Positions 43,394 to 51,395 are shown, numbered from the stretch's first letter. The stretch is DNA of 64,000 nucleotides from Bacillus benzoevorans (GCF_014207535.1 NZ_JACHGK010000005.1:1-64000); one strand, 5' to 3'. Notes: generated by a model from the sequence alone, not told the origin. Made by a program: numbers and translations.

Positions 43394-44059
43394 ATGGTGT
43401 GGAAATATTATAAGCCGGAATTTGATTTGGATAAATTTAATCCTAAAATTAGAGGTATGTCCGCATGGCTTGGACATCGGAATTTTGCCTATGATTTAGT
43501 TCGATTTATGAAACCGAAAACGATAGTGGAATTAGGGAGTCAATTCGGAGTTTCATTTTTCAGTTTTTGTCAGGCAGTAAAGGATGAAGGTCTTTCTACA
43601 AATTGTTTTGCTGTAGATACATGGAAAGGGGATCCTCATGCTGGTTATTACGGAGAAGAAGTTTATACTCTCGTTAAACATATTAATGATATTTATTTTC
43701 CGAATGTTGCAAATTTAATCAGGGGCACTTTTGATGAGGCAGTAAAACTTTTTCCAGATCAGTGTATTGATATTTTGCATATTGATGGATTTCATACGTT
43801 TGATGCCGTTTCACACGATTATCAAACATGGCTGCCAAAGGTTGCAGAAAATGGAGCCATTTTATTTCATGACATAGAAGTAAAAAACCGTGGATTTGGT
43901 GTTTATCAATTATGGAATACTTTGAAAGGATTATATCCTTCATTTCAATTTGAACATTCATTTGGGCTGGGGATTTTATTTCCAAAAGGATACAATGAAG
44001 GTTTTAAAGAAATTTTTAATAAGGTAACAGAAATGAAAAATATATATGAGACCAAATAA
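43394..44059 (+). CDS. Class I SAM-dependent methyltransferase
   Basis: The 221-aa protein has motif I KTIVELGSQFGVSFFSFCQA, the acidic end of strand 2 in CFAVDTWKGD, IDILHIDGFHTFDAVSHDYQTWLPK and GAILFHDIEV. It fits the Methyltransf_24-type family often found beside glycan or rhamnan synthesis genes. ATG 43394 is eight bases from GGAGGG. It lies between TylF copy 2 and glycosyltransferase copy 2 on the same strand, so it likely modifies the same glycan. Confidence 0.85.
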   Translation: MVWKYYKPEFDLDKFNPKIRGMSAWLGHRNFAYDLVRFMKPKTIVELGSQFGVSFFSFCQAVKDEGLSTNCFAVDTWKGDPHAGYYGEEVYTLVKHINDIYFPNVANLIRGTFDEAVKLFPDQCIDILHIDGFHTFDAVSHDYQTWLPKVAENGAILFHDIEVKNRGFGVYQLWNTLKGLYPSFQFEHSFGLGILFPKGYNEGFKEIFNKVTEMKNIYETK

Positions 44060-44245
44060 GATGACGGGATTGTTGCTGCTTTAACTGACAATAATAACGG
44101 CAGCTCCATTATCATATCATATTAACAAAAAATATCTAAATTACCGTTGGGCCTGTTGTTTGAGAATTCAGGCTCATTTATTTTGCTTGTCCTAGGAATA
44201 AGATATCCATTTATCACTATTAGAATTTGTTTATCTTTATCTAGC

Positions 44246-44272
44246 ACTTATAGTTGACTACTACATATTATA
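44246..44272 (+). promoter_or_regulatory. Predicted sigma-K promoter of glycosyltransferase copy 2
   Basis: AC (44246-44247), exactly 16 bases, then CATATTATA (44264-44272), a full consensus match 41 bases before the start codon. Confidence 0.65.
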
Positions 44273-44313
44273 AATAAGAATATCTACTTGCCCTAGAGGG
44301 AGATGACCAGTTA

Positions 44314-44988
44314 ATGACAAATTCAAATAAAATTTGTTTTATTTCTTGTGTAAATAATTATGAAGAGTACAATATGGCTTTACACCATATTAACTTATTA
44401 AATATTCCTGCAGGTTATGAAATTGAAACGGTTGCTGTAGAGAACGCATCTAGCCTTACTTCCGGATATAATGAGGGGATGAGAAGGACTGATGCCAAAT
44501 ATAAGGTATATCTACACCAGGATGTTTATATTATCAATAAAAATTTTCTCTATGATATCCTTGCTCTTTTTATTAAGTATCCTAAATTAGGAATGCTTGG
44601 AGTAGTTGGATCGATCACTATCCCAAATGGATATTGGTGGAATAGTCCGTATATATATGGTACTGTTTATCATACATTAACAGGTAAAGGGAATTTGGGT
44701 ATTCTGCGACATAATACAGTAAAAAGAAAGTACCAACCAGTAAGGGCAATCGATGGTTTAATTATGATCACGCAATATGATGTTCCTTGGCGGGAGGATA
44801 TTTTTAAAGGATGGCATTTTTATGACGTTTCACAAAGTATTGAATTTTGGAAAGCGGGACTTGAGGTTGGAGTTCCAAAGCAAAAACAAACCTGGTGTAT
44901 TCATGATTGTGGAGTAACGAATATGGATGGTTATGAAAAAAATAAAGAAATTTTTGTCCAGCATTATAGAGAGTTTGTTGTAGATTAA
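44314..44988 (+). CDS. Family 2-like glycosyltransferase (STREFL type), copy 2
   Basis: A 224-aa paralog of 41108-41779 with the same ICFISCVNNYEEYNMAL start, SGYNEGMRRTDAKYKVYLHQD catalytic region, AIDGLIMITQYDVPWREDIFKGWH and WCIHDCGV end. The region between about 105 and 140 (WWNSPYIYGTVYHTLTGKG) differs most, so acceptor or donor may differ. ATG 44314 follows AGAGGGAGA. Its stop codon lies in the first unit of an 18-base tandem repeat. Confidence 0.83.
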   Translation: MTNSNKICFISCVNNYEEYNMALHHINLLNIPAGYEIETVAVENASSLTSGYNEGMRRTDAKYKVYLHQDVYIINKNFLYDILALFIKYPKLGMLGVVGSITIPNGYWWNSPYIYGTVYHTLTGKGNLGILRHNTVKRKYQPVRAIDGLIMITQYDVPWREDIFKGWHFYDVSQSIEFWKAGLEVGVPKQKQTWCIHDCGVTNMDGYEKNKEIFVQHYREFVVD

Positions 44989-45026
44989 AGAATAATTAGA
45001 GATTAAAGAATAATTATAGATTAAAG
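44981..45026 (+). repeat. 18-base tandem repeat, about 2.5 copies
   Basis: The unit TAGATTAAAGAATAATTA occurs at 44981-44998, again at 44999-45016 with one change, and half a unit follows. The first unit contains the stop codon of the glycosyltransferase gene. Confidence 0.8.
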
Positions 45027-45118
45027 TTCCATAAAAATAGACACTATTAATAGATAATTCGTACAAGCAAAATTCCAATTTTATCATAATAATACAGTAT
45101 GAAAGGAGGAATTTTCAA

Positions 45119-45268
45119 ATGTGTCTCTGCAGTAAGATCAATAAAATCTACTCAGCAAAAGGTTTGTCCCAAGGCAGACCTATTCCATATTCCACGGTAA
45201 AACAAACCTCTCCTCGGGTGATGATTAAAAAAACATCTTACTCATCATTAAATGGCAGCAAAAGATAG
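45119..45268 (+). CDS. Hypothetical small basic protein (49 aa)
   Basis: A 49-residue frame starts at ATG 45119 after a perfect AAAGGAGG. It opens MCLCSKINKIYSAKGLSQG, is rich in Ser, Lys and Tyr, and has two N-terminal cysteines. I recognise no family. Its place inside the spore-surface cluster and its composition would suit a small coat or exosporium protein; that is inference. A hairpin follows 23 bases after the stop. Confidence 0.58.
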   Translation: MCLCSKINKIYSAKGLSQGRPIPYSTVKQTSPRVMIKKTSYSSLNGSKR

Positions 45269-45290
45269 TACCAGCTGCCATAAAAATGAA

Positions 45291-45324
45291 TGAAAGCGAT
45301 TGTTTGCACCACAATCGCTTTCTC
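45291..45324. terminator. Hairpin between convergent genes
   Basis: GAAAGCGATTG pairs perfectly with CAATCGCTTTC. The T-tract is weak on either strand, so it may be a poor or factor-assisted terminator. Confidence 0.55.
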
Positions 45325-45379
45325 TATGGTACATTCCAAATAAGGGCTGTTATATTTAACAGAAGAGCTTATCTGACCA

Positions 45380-46348
45380 TTATCCTGTTGTTGTCATGAT
45401 ATGGATCATTTTATCAAGCCTTTTGGCAAAAGTGTGTTCCAGTAACACTCTTTTTCTAGCATTTTCGGCTATTCTTTGCCGTTCATTTTCATGGACAAGG
45501 TAATAGTTAAGTTTTTCAAGAAGTTCCTGATTATTTTTAAAAGATATGATTTCTTGCTTTTCTTTAAAATGTTTGGGCAGTTCTTCTTTGAATTCAATTA
45601 ATTGAAACGCCGCACAAGCAGCGGCATCAAAAGTGCGGTTGTTAATATTTTTCCCAACGATCCCAAGGCGATTTTGGTTTTGCTTGAGATTAAAAGGACG
45701 GTGAGTGTTTAATACAATACTAGCACTATTGTAAAAGTCTGCAACTTTGGAAGGTTCGACCCAGCCTTCATGAATTCTAAGCTGTGGGTGACGTTGAAAT
45801 AAGGCCAATGCTTTTTTCCATTTACCGACTACCTGTATTTGATAATTGGTATTCTGCAGAAGATATTGAATGAATGTGATTCGCTCCGGATACGGAAATC
45901 CAACCATGCATATATCGCTTCTATAAGTTTCGTGTATTCCCTTTGGCTGGAAAATTTGCGGTTCCGTTGCTAGAGACAATTGGAATACATGTTTATGGCC
46001 GTTTTCTTTATAAAAATCCATTGCGGCTGAATCAATGGTGAAAATATAATTGAAATATTCCGCAAGCATTGACGTTTGGTCTATATAATACGGATCTTCA
46101 GTAAACCATATTGCCGTCTTGATCCTGCTATTCTGCAGTGCATTTAACAAACGTATTGGCAGTTTAAAGCCAACCAATGTAATGGCGGCATCGGGTTGGA
46201 AGGTATTAATAAGTGAGTGAAAAATATTTAGATTTGTTTTGTGTTGTAATACTTTGACTTCATGTTTTTTCTCTAGTTCATTTACGATCCATGTTTCAAA
46301 ATGTTCATAAATCCCATCATATCCTGAAGTAATAAATAATATTTTCAT
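45380..46348 (-). CDS. cgeB: CgeB-family glycosyltransferase (spore maturation)
   Basis: A 322-aa GT-B type protein beginning MKILFITSGYDGIYEHFE, with DICMVGFPYPERI at the domain boundary, a VVGKWKKAL segment and a C-terminal donor region NNRTFDAAACAAFQLIE. This is the layout of CgeB of B. subtilis (317 aa), a sigma-K-controlled protein needed for the outermost, glycosylated spore layer. It is ten bases downstream of the 163-aa gene and forms an operon with it. The donor sugar is unknown. Confidence 0.87.
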   Translation of the reverse strand: MKILFITSGYDGIYEHFETWIVNELEKKHEVKVLQHKTNLNIFHSLINTFQPDAAITLVGFKLPIRLLNALQNSRIKTAIWFTEDPYYIDQTSMLAEYFNYIFTIDSAAMDFYKENGHKHVFQLSLATEPQIFQPKGIHETYRSDICMVGFPYPERITFIQYLLQNTNYQIQVVGKWKKALALFQRHPQLRIHEGWVEPSKVADFYNSASIVLNTHRPFNLKQNQNRLGIVGKNINNRTFDAAACAAFQLIEFKEELPKHFKEKQEIISFKNNQELLEKLNYYLVHENERQRIAENARKRVLLEHTFAKRLDKMIHIMTTTG

Positions 46349-46358
46349 AAGGGATCTC

Positions 46359-46850
46359 CTAAAAATTAATTATGATATTATTTAAAGATGTCAATCCATT
46401 TTTGATTTCATCAGAATAAAAATAGCCTTCGATGGTCACATATTTTTCTTCCTTATTAGTAGAGATATGCAGCTCATTTGAAAAGGTTAGTATATCGTTT
46501 GGCAATATGAACTGCGAATGATTTGGCTTTAACCAATGTTCACCGGTCTCCAGAGTAGTTTTTTTCCAATTATCATGAATATAATGCCATGATTCTGTAT
46601 TTGTTCCGTCGATGGTTAATGCAGTGTGTGTCATTGCGCCTATTTTTCCGCCCAGGCGTACGTCTTGGACAGGTTTAATTCGAATACAAATAAATGGGTT
46701 ATGAATTGTAGTATTTCCGGTATTTTTGAAAGTCAGATTTCCAATCACTGTTATTTCGTTTTCATCTTCAGCTATATCAGGAAGTAAAACTGTATAGCTG
46801 AACCATGCTATTCCCTCAGTACGTTCCTGTTCTTTTTTTTTCCAGAACAT
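46359..46850 (-). CDS. Hypothetical beta-rich protein upstream of cgeB (163 aa)
   Basis: The protein lacks a signal peptide and has a basic start (MFWKKKEQER), followed by alternating beta-strand-like segments (AWFSYTVLLPD, EITVIGNLTFKNTGNTTIHNPFICIRI). The pattern of a conserved-looking acidic/NTGN middle suggests an immunoglobulin-like or CARDB-like sandwich. I recognise no family. It is co-transcribed with cgeB (ten-base gap) and may be a partner or target of it. It is not CgeA by length or composition. Confidence 0.65.
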   Translation of the reverse strand: MFWKKKEQERTEGIAWFSYTVLLPDIAEDENEITVIGNLTFKNTGNTTIHNPFICIRIKPVQDVRLGGKIGAMTHTALTIDGTNTESWHYIHDNWKKTTLETGEHWLKPNHSQFILPNDILTFSNELHISTNKEEKYVTIEGYFYSDEIKNGLTSLNNIIINF

Positions 46851-46974
46851 ACGAATCCCTCCTGAATATTAAGAAGATATCATTACATTTTATGTTTGTA
46901 GATTAAGAATCATGTTTCGAAATCAATTAGATTATGAATAGTGACCCGTTTCTGGGGATTTTATGAAAAAGAAA

Positions 46975-47008
46975 TAATAAAAAGAGGAGCAGCATACTCC
47001 TCCTCTTC
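46975..47008 (-). terminator. Terminator of the Cys-rich spore-protein gene
   Basis: On the minus strand AAGAGGAG pairs with CTCCTCTT and runs into TTTTATTATTTC, about 20 bases beyond the 47030 stop. Confidence 0.75.
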
Positions 47009-47029
47009 GTTGACTGTTAAAGTAGATCA

Positions 47030-47782
47030 TTATTCCCCATTGTTTCCATTAGCAGGGAAGATAGTTGGGCATTGAGGCGGGAATGCCAATGGAGGGCAAA
47101 TTAATGGCATATCTGGTCTTGGTTGACAGAAGTCCGCTGTAATTTCAAGTTTTACCACTGCTTCCGCTTGAACATTCTGGCATAGGTTAATAGAAATATC
47201 GAGCTGCTGGAATTCGAAAACTCCTGGAGTTATACCAACCGAGCGGCACATGAGATTTGCGTCACATTCAAAGTCAGTGACTTCACACTGAATAAATGTT
47301 CCAGGAGGTGCACATAGGAAAAACTTTTCAGATAATGCCCAAGGAATAGGGTCCGATGTGCAGCTTAAACCTTGTGGGTTAGAAACACGGACAACGATAA
47401 ACCCCTTTTTTAATACTTTAACCTTTTGCAGAGTAACAGTAGAACCATCAGGTAATTGAAATTGACCAGTAGCGCGTCCATCTGGCTGTGGAATTTCCTG
47501 ACAAAGAATGGCTCCAGGTGCCAATGGATCAATTGGATTCCCAATTTCATCAGTAGGGAAACAATCAACTGTTAAATTTCCTCCTAAAAATGCACAAGGA
47601 TCACCTGCACCACCAGGAGTAGGCGTTGGAGTACTAGGGCAATCGAATCCAAGTGAACCAAGGGCTTCGAGACCAGTGAATGCTAAAAGCGGCACATCGG
47701 CCTGGCGGGTTACCCAATCGTATACTTTATGCACTTTTACGCATAAAGTTTCTTGACCGCCGCTAATAGGATTAATATTCAT
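47030..47782 (-). CDS. Cysteine-rich probable spore coat/exosporium protein
   Basis: A 250-aa protein without a signal peptide. It opens with ETLCVKVHKVYDWVTRQADVPL, has a TPTPTPGG linker, a middle with a LPDGSTVTLQKVKVLKKGF beta hairpin and 13 cysteines spread over its length. The CVKV-KVYDWV start recurs, in my memory, in uncharacterised Bacillus proteins that are probably spore-associated. A full sigma-K promoter match lies 47 bases upstream of the start. I infer a disulfide-linked spore surface component. Confidence 0.72.
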   Translation of the reverse strand: MNINPISGGQETLCVKVHKVYDWVTRQADVPLLAFTGLEALGSLGFDCPSTPTPTPGGAGDPCAFLGGNLTVDCFPTDEIGNPIDPLAPGAILCQEIPQPDGRATGQFQLPDGSTVTLQKVKVLKKGFIVVRVSNPQGLSCTSDPIPWALSEKFFLCAPPGTFIQCEVTDFECDANLMCRSVGITPGVFEFQQLDISINLCQNVQAEAVVKLEITADFCQPRPDMPLICPPLAFPPQCPTIFPANGNNGE

Positions 47783-47829
47783 GAAACATTCATCTCCTCA
47801 AATATTTGTTTATGGGGCTGAGCCTACTG

Positions 47830-47857
47830 TATAGTATGCAAGGATTCATATTCTGTG
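47830..47857 (-). promoter_or_regulatory. Predicted sigma-K promoter of the Cys-rich protein gene
   Basis: On the minus strand ACA (47856-47854) precedes CATACTATA (47838-47830), a full -10 consensus match with 16-base spacing after AC. Confidence 0.65.
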
Positions 47858-48054
47858 TTTAGGCATTTGTTTATGTTATTCAGGATTGGTGGAAATTAAT
47901 TCTTTCGCACAGTGGACCCATAAATAATATATTCTTGAGGATAAACAGTGTGCACTTTTTTCGGCTCATCTAGCCTAAATAGGTTTGTCTTGCCAAGTAT
48001 TCATTACATAACTTCTTATAACACCCGGATTGTGTGAACCTGTATCTTCATAAC
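47858..48054. other. Divergent intergenic region between two sigma-K-type promoters
   Basis: No gene is supported in this stretch. It separates two back-to-back predicted mother-cell promoters and could carry binding sites for a late regulator such as GerE, which I could not identify with confidence. Confidence 0.4.
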
Positions 48055-48081
48055 ACTTTTGTTCCTTAACGACATAGAATA
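48055..48081 (+). promoter_or_regulatory. Predicted sigma-K promoter of the coiled-coil/JAMM operon
   Basis: AC (48055-48056), exactly 16 bases, then CATAGAATA (48073-48081), a full consensus match 45 bases before the TTG start. Confidence 0.65.
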
Positions 48082-48126
48082 ATAAGAAGAGGAGTAGGCT
48101 ACTGCCTATGAGGGGGGAGTTACAAC

Positions 48127-50190
48127 TTGCAAAGCAAATATGAGAAATTCAGCCATATTCAATTACAGCAAAGAATCATTCACCTTGAATCAGAGCTTTC
48201 TTATCATCGTTCATATAATGATGCACAGAAGCAGAATTGTTTCGAACAACTAACTGTCCTCAAACAGCGTAACGAAAAATTAAATAATGAAGTCCAGATG
48301 CTGTTAAAAAACAGAGAAAAATTTACTGGGGAACGCGATAAATTAATTAAAGATTATAATGAACTTTTATTGTTTAATAAAGAGTTAAAAAATAAAATAA
48401 CGAAGTTAGAGAGACGAACTGAACATCCGGAAATAGAGGAAAAGCTTAAACAGTATAAGCAAGAAAATGAACAATTTAAGAAAAAGTTAGATGAATTGAA
48501 TAAGTTAATGAGAGAAAAGGATGCAGAAATTGAGGAATTAATAATTAATGACAAAAAGCTGGAGCTTGAGCAGGAGATTATTAGCCTGAAGGAAGAGTTG
48601 GAAAAGAACAAAGAGCAGCTGCAGGTAAAAGAAGAGGAAAAGCAAAAAATGGGCGAGGACCTACAAGTTTTCAAGGAAATTAAGGCACAAATGCATCAGA
48701 AAAACGTATCTTATCAACAAAAGATAAACCAATTGGAAGACGAAAGGGAAAAGGCCATTGCAGATGTTAGTTATCTGAAGAATCAATTAGCACAAGCCGA
48801 ACTGCAAATAAAGAAATTTGGCGAATTGAAAACGGATATGTTAAACCGCTTGGAGAATCGTGTGAAGGAAATGAGCATCCTTGAGGATAAAAATTCGAGA
48901 TATATTAAAGAAAAAACTGAACTACTACAAAAAATCGCATCTTTAGAAAAAGAAAATGCTTCATTCCACGAAAGTATTGCTATCATGAATTCACAACGTC
49001 AATCCGATGAAGAACGTCTAGATAACATTACCGTAAATTTAAATGAAGTATTTACAGAAACGAAACAGCTCGTTAGGATGACTTCGTCATTAAAACACCA
49101 ATTGGAAGCGAAAACCATAGAATTGAATCAACTAAAAAGGGAGAAGGAAATGTTTATGGAAGAGGTATTGCAGCTTAGAAATGATTATGAGAGGTCAGAA
49201 GTAAGAAAGTCGGAGCTAGAAAGCCAAATCGAAATTATGAGAAACGAGTTATTGAATGCACAGCATTCTTTATCTCGGTTAGAACAATTTGAAACAGAGA
49301 AGCTTAAGCTAAAAGATGATTTGGAGGCAAAAATTGAAGAATTTAATATGTTAACCAATCATTATCAGCATGAAAAGGAATCTTACATTAATGTTTTAGA
49401 ACATGTTCAGGAGCAGGTTAACATCTATAAACAAAAATCCGAAAGCTTCGATGCAGAAAAGGGTTCTTGGTCCAAACAAATTAATCAATTGAAAGCAGAA
49501 TTAGCAGCAACTAAGGCAACGATTGTTAAAATGGAAGAGCTTGAGAAGAAAAACGAACAGTTAGCGGCTGAGCTTCAGGCAAAGGAACTTGAAATTTATA
49601 AAACGAAAAAGGATAGTGAGCATTTACTGCAGAATCAAATGGAGCAATTTAAAGCAGAATTGAAAATATACCAGGAAAAAATTCAGCAATATGGAAAGGA
49701 CCGGGAAACTTGGGATAAACAAATGAAACAAATGAAATCGCAGTTCTCCGTTCTTGAAGCCAGTTTAGAGGAAAAAGAAAATTTTATTACACAATATATT
49801 AAACAACCGCTTAATTTCTCGCCAACAAATTTATTTAATTCTAAATTAGAAGAAATGGAACGGGGCAGCCAACCATCAGCACCACAAACTTTCTCACAGA
49901 ATGCAGCTATCACATCACCACATCAAGCACCACATCAAGCACCACATCAAGCACCACATCAAGCACTCCATCAAGCACCACATCAAGCACCACAAAAGAG
50001 TCAATCATCTGCACATCACCCAGTCGATTGGTTTAACCGTCTAGTTTCTCAGCAGCAGGTACAAACCACAGTTGTTAATCCGGTCAGGAATGAAAAATCC
50101 GGAACAATGGACTTTTTTACATTACGGCAAAAGACAATGCCCCCCTCTGCGCAAAGTCCCATTAGCGGGAGTCAATGGAACGAGGAATAA
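48127..50190 (+). CDS. Large coiled-coil protein with APHQ repeat tail
   Basis: A 687-aa protein that is almost entirely heptad-patterned coiled coil from about 10 to 570, rich in Glu, Lys, Gln and Leu. The C-terminal part is Pro/Gln/Ser-rich and contains six units of a four-residue APHQ-like repeat (about 598-622). There is no signal or membrane segment. The start is TTG 48127 after GGGGGGAG. It is followed seven bases later by a JAMM protease, and a sigma-K-type promoter lies upstream, so a structural or scaffold role in the spore envelope is inferred. Coiled-coil composition hides true homology. Confidence 0.75.
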   Translation: MQSKYEKFSHIQLQQRIIHLESELSYHRSYNDAQKQNCFEQLTVLKQRNEKLNNEVQMLLKNREKFTGERDKLIKDYNELLLFNKELKNKITKLERRTEHPEIEEKLKQYKQENEQFKKKLDELNKLMREKDAEIEELIINDKKLELEQEIISLKEELEKNKEQLQVKEEEKQKMGEDLQVFKEIKAQMHQKNVSYQQKINQLEDEREKAIADVSYLKNQLAQAELQIKKFGELKTDMLNRLENRVKEMSILEDKNSRYIKEKTELLQKIASLEKENASFHESIAIMNSQRQSDEERLDNITVNLNEVFTETKQLVRMTSSLKHQLEAKTIELNQLKREKEMFMEEVLQLRNDYERSEVRKSELESQIEIMRNELLNAQHSLSRLEQFETEKLKLKDDLEAKIEEFNMLTNHYQHEKESYINVLEHVQEQVNIYKQKSESFDAEKGSWSKQINQLKAELAATKATIVKMEELEKKNEQLAAELQAKELEIYKTKKDSEHLLQNQMEQFKAELKIYQEKIQQYGKDRETWDKQMKQMKSQFSVLEASLEEKENFITQYIKQPLNFSPTNLFNSKLEEMERGSQPSAPQTFSQNAAITSPHQAPHQAPHQAPHQALHQAPHQAPQKSQSSAHHPVDWFNRLVSQQQVQTTVVNPVRNEKSGTMDFFTLRQKTMPPSAQSPISGSQWNEE
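49921..49992 (+). repeat. 12-base coding tandem repeat (six units)
   Basis: CATCAAGCACCA is repeated six times head to tail; the fourth copy ends CTC instead of CCA. The unit is a multiple of three, so copy-number change would lengthen or shorten the APHQ tail without frameshift. Confidence 0.9.
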
Positions 50191-50197
50191 TACAGAC

Positions 50198-50617
50198 ATG
50201 AAAGTTAACTCAGATAAATTTCTAATTAAACGCAGTGTTTATGACGCGATGATTGAACACTGTAAACAATGCTTACCAAATGAAGGATGCGGTTTGCTAT
50301 CAGGTATAGGGAAATCAGGAGATACTTTATGGAAATTACAAAATGAAGCCAACCATCCTAATCGGTTTCATATGTCCGTTGAGGCGATTGAACAGGCTGT
50401 TAATAATATGGAAAGCCGGGGAGAAAATCTTTCAGGTATTTTTCATTCACATCCAAGTTCACCTGCTGTTCCATCTTCACATGATATTGCGAATAATCCA
50501 TATACGGATATTATATATTTGATTGTGTCGTTTTATAAGGGTGAAATTGAAGTAGGGTGTTTTATAATGGAAGCTCAAAAAGCAGTTCGTATAAACGTTG
50601 TAATATTAGAAGAATAA
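50198..50617 (+). CDS. JAMM/MPN-domain metalloprotease
   Basis: A 139-aa single-domain JAB/MPN protein. The zinc site is complete: Glu in LPNEGCGLLSG, then HSHPSSPAVPSSHD (H-x-H, eight residues, Ser and Asp). Bacterial JAMM proteins cleave isopeptide or peptide bonds near ubiquitin-like or sulfur-carrier proteins. No such carrier is visible here; its partner by position is the coiled-coil protein just upstream. ATG 50198 follows GAGGA at 11 bases; upstream in-frame sequence overlaps the previous gene. A terminator follows. Confidence 0.85.
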   Translation: MKVNSDKFLIKRSVYDAMIEHCKQCLPNEGCGLLSGIGKSGDTLWKLQNEANHPNRFHMSVEAIEQAVNNMESRGENLSGIFHSHPSSPAVPSSHDIANNPYTDIIYLIVSFYKGEIEVGCFIMEAQKAVRINVVILEE

Positions 50618-50620
50618 GTG

Positions 50621-50650
50621 AAACGGCGGACAGCGTGAACGCCGTTTTTT
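50621..50650 (+). terminator. Rho-independent terminator
   Basis: AACGGCG pairs with CGCCGTT around a long loop, then TTTT, just after the JAMM gene. Confidence 0.75.
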
Positions 50651-50794
50651 ATTATTTTTCGTGTTACTCGTAATCATTGTACAATAAAGTAATGCCCTTG
50701 TTATACAGATAGAAAGAATAATCGCTACACGCTATTCATACATGATTCATATACATAAAAGGAAGGATATATTGAAAAACGGGAGGAGTTTATA

Positions 50795-51001
50795 TTGAAT
50801 AAAAAACAGAGCTTGCGCCCTGTTAAGGGAACTGTTTCTCAACCACAAGCCCAAGAAAAAATATATATTGGAAATAAAATAAAGTATAATAATCAATTGG
50901 CTAACGGGGGGTCCTATAAAAAACGTTACGGCGGTGAAGGTAGCTGCGGATGCGGCAGCGACAAAAACCCTAAACGGATTGGAAAATATAAAACCATTTG
51001 A
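50795..51001 (+). CDS. Hypothetical small Gly/Cys-containing basic protein (68 aa)
   Basis: The frame starts at TTG 50795 after GGGAGGAG. The protein is basic, opens MNKKQSLRPVKGTVS and has a Gly/Cys motif GGEGSCGCGSDKNPKRIG near the end. It has no signal or span and no recognised family. Its position beside the spore-surface genes and its composition suggest a small spore protein, but this is only inference. A hairpin at 51039-51077 follows. Confidence 0.6.
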   Translation: MNKKQSLRPVKGTVSQPQAQEKIYIGNKIKYNNQLANGGSYKKRYGGEGSCGCGSDKNPKRIGKYKTI

Positions 51002-51038
51002 TTGATGACAGATTTCTGATGTGTTGAAGGCTGAAGGC

Positions 51039-51077
51039 AGAAAATAGCAGCCCTGTTGATGATGCCTGCTATTTTCT
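51039..51077. terminator. Hairpin terminator between convergent genes
   Basis: AGAAAATAGCAG pairs perfectly with CTGCTATTTTCT around a 15-base loop. Confidence 0.6.
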
Positions 51078-51128
51078 AATCAGCTCTTTTGCAAAATTGT
51101 GCATCTTTTCCACGATGAATGCACGCAC

Positions 51129-51395
51129 TCATTCGTATAATTTAATATTCAATATATCATCATAGCAGCAAAATTTAAATTTTTTCCCTTTCCCGCATGG
51201 ACAGGGTTCATAAAGTCGATTCTTCAATTTAGCCTTTAAGGTTTTTTTAAGTTCAGAAATATCAGCATAAGGCTTTAATTTTATTATAGACTGGATACCA
51301 TAGTCTTGGCAGATTTTTGTTACTTGTGCCGCCTGTAGTTCTGATTTTACTGAACAGACAATCAGTTCTGTTTTTGGAGGCTTTTGATTTGACAT
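51129..51395 (-). CDS. SEC-C motif protein (88 aa)
   Basis: The C-terminus carries the SEC-C zinc motif EPCPCGKGKKFKFCCYD (C-x-C, eight residues, CC), as at the end of SecA, where it binds zinc and contacts SecB or ribosomes. The first 55 residues form a small alpha/beta unit (TELIVCSVKSELQAAQVTKICQDYGI) reminiscent of a thiol or regulatory domain. The protein is cytosolic. It is a single gene on the minus strand. Its partner and role are unknown. Confidence 0.8.
   Translation of the reverse strand: MSNQKPPKTELIVCSVKSELQAAQVTKICQDYGIQSIIKLKPYADISELKKTLKAKLKNRLYEPCPCGKGKKFKFCCYDDILNIKLYE

Noticed and set aside
49921..49992. Short regular repeats that could suggest a CRISPR array
   Set aside because: Units are 12 bases, contiguous, without spacers, and encode an in-frame APHQ tail.
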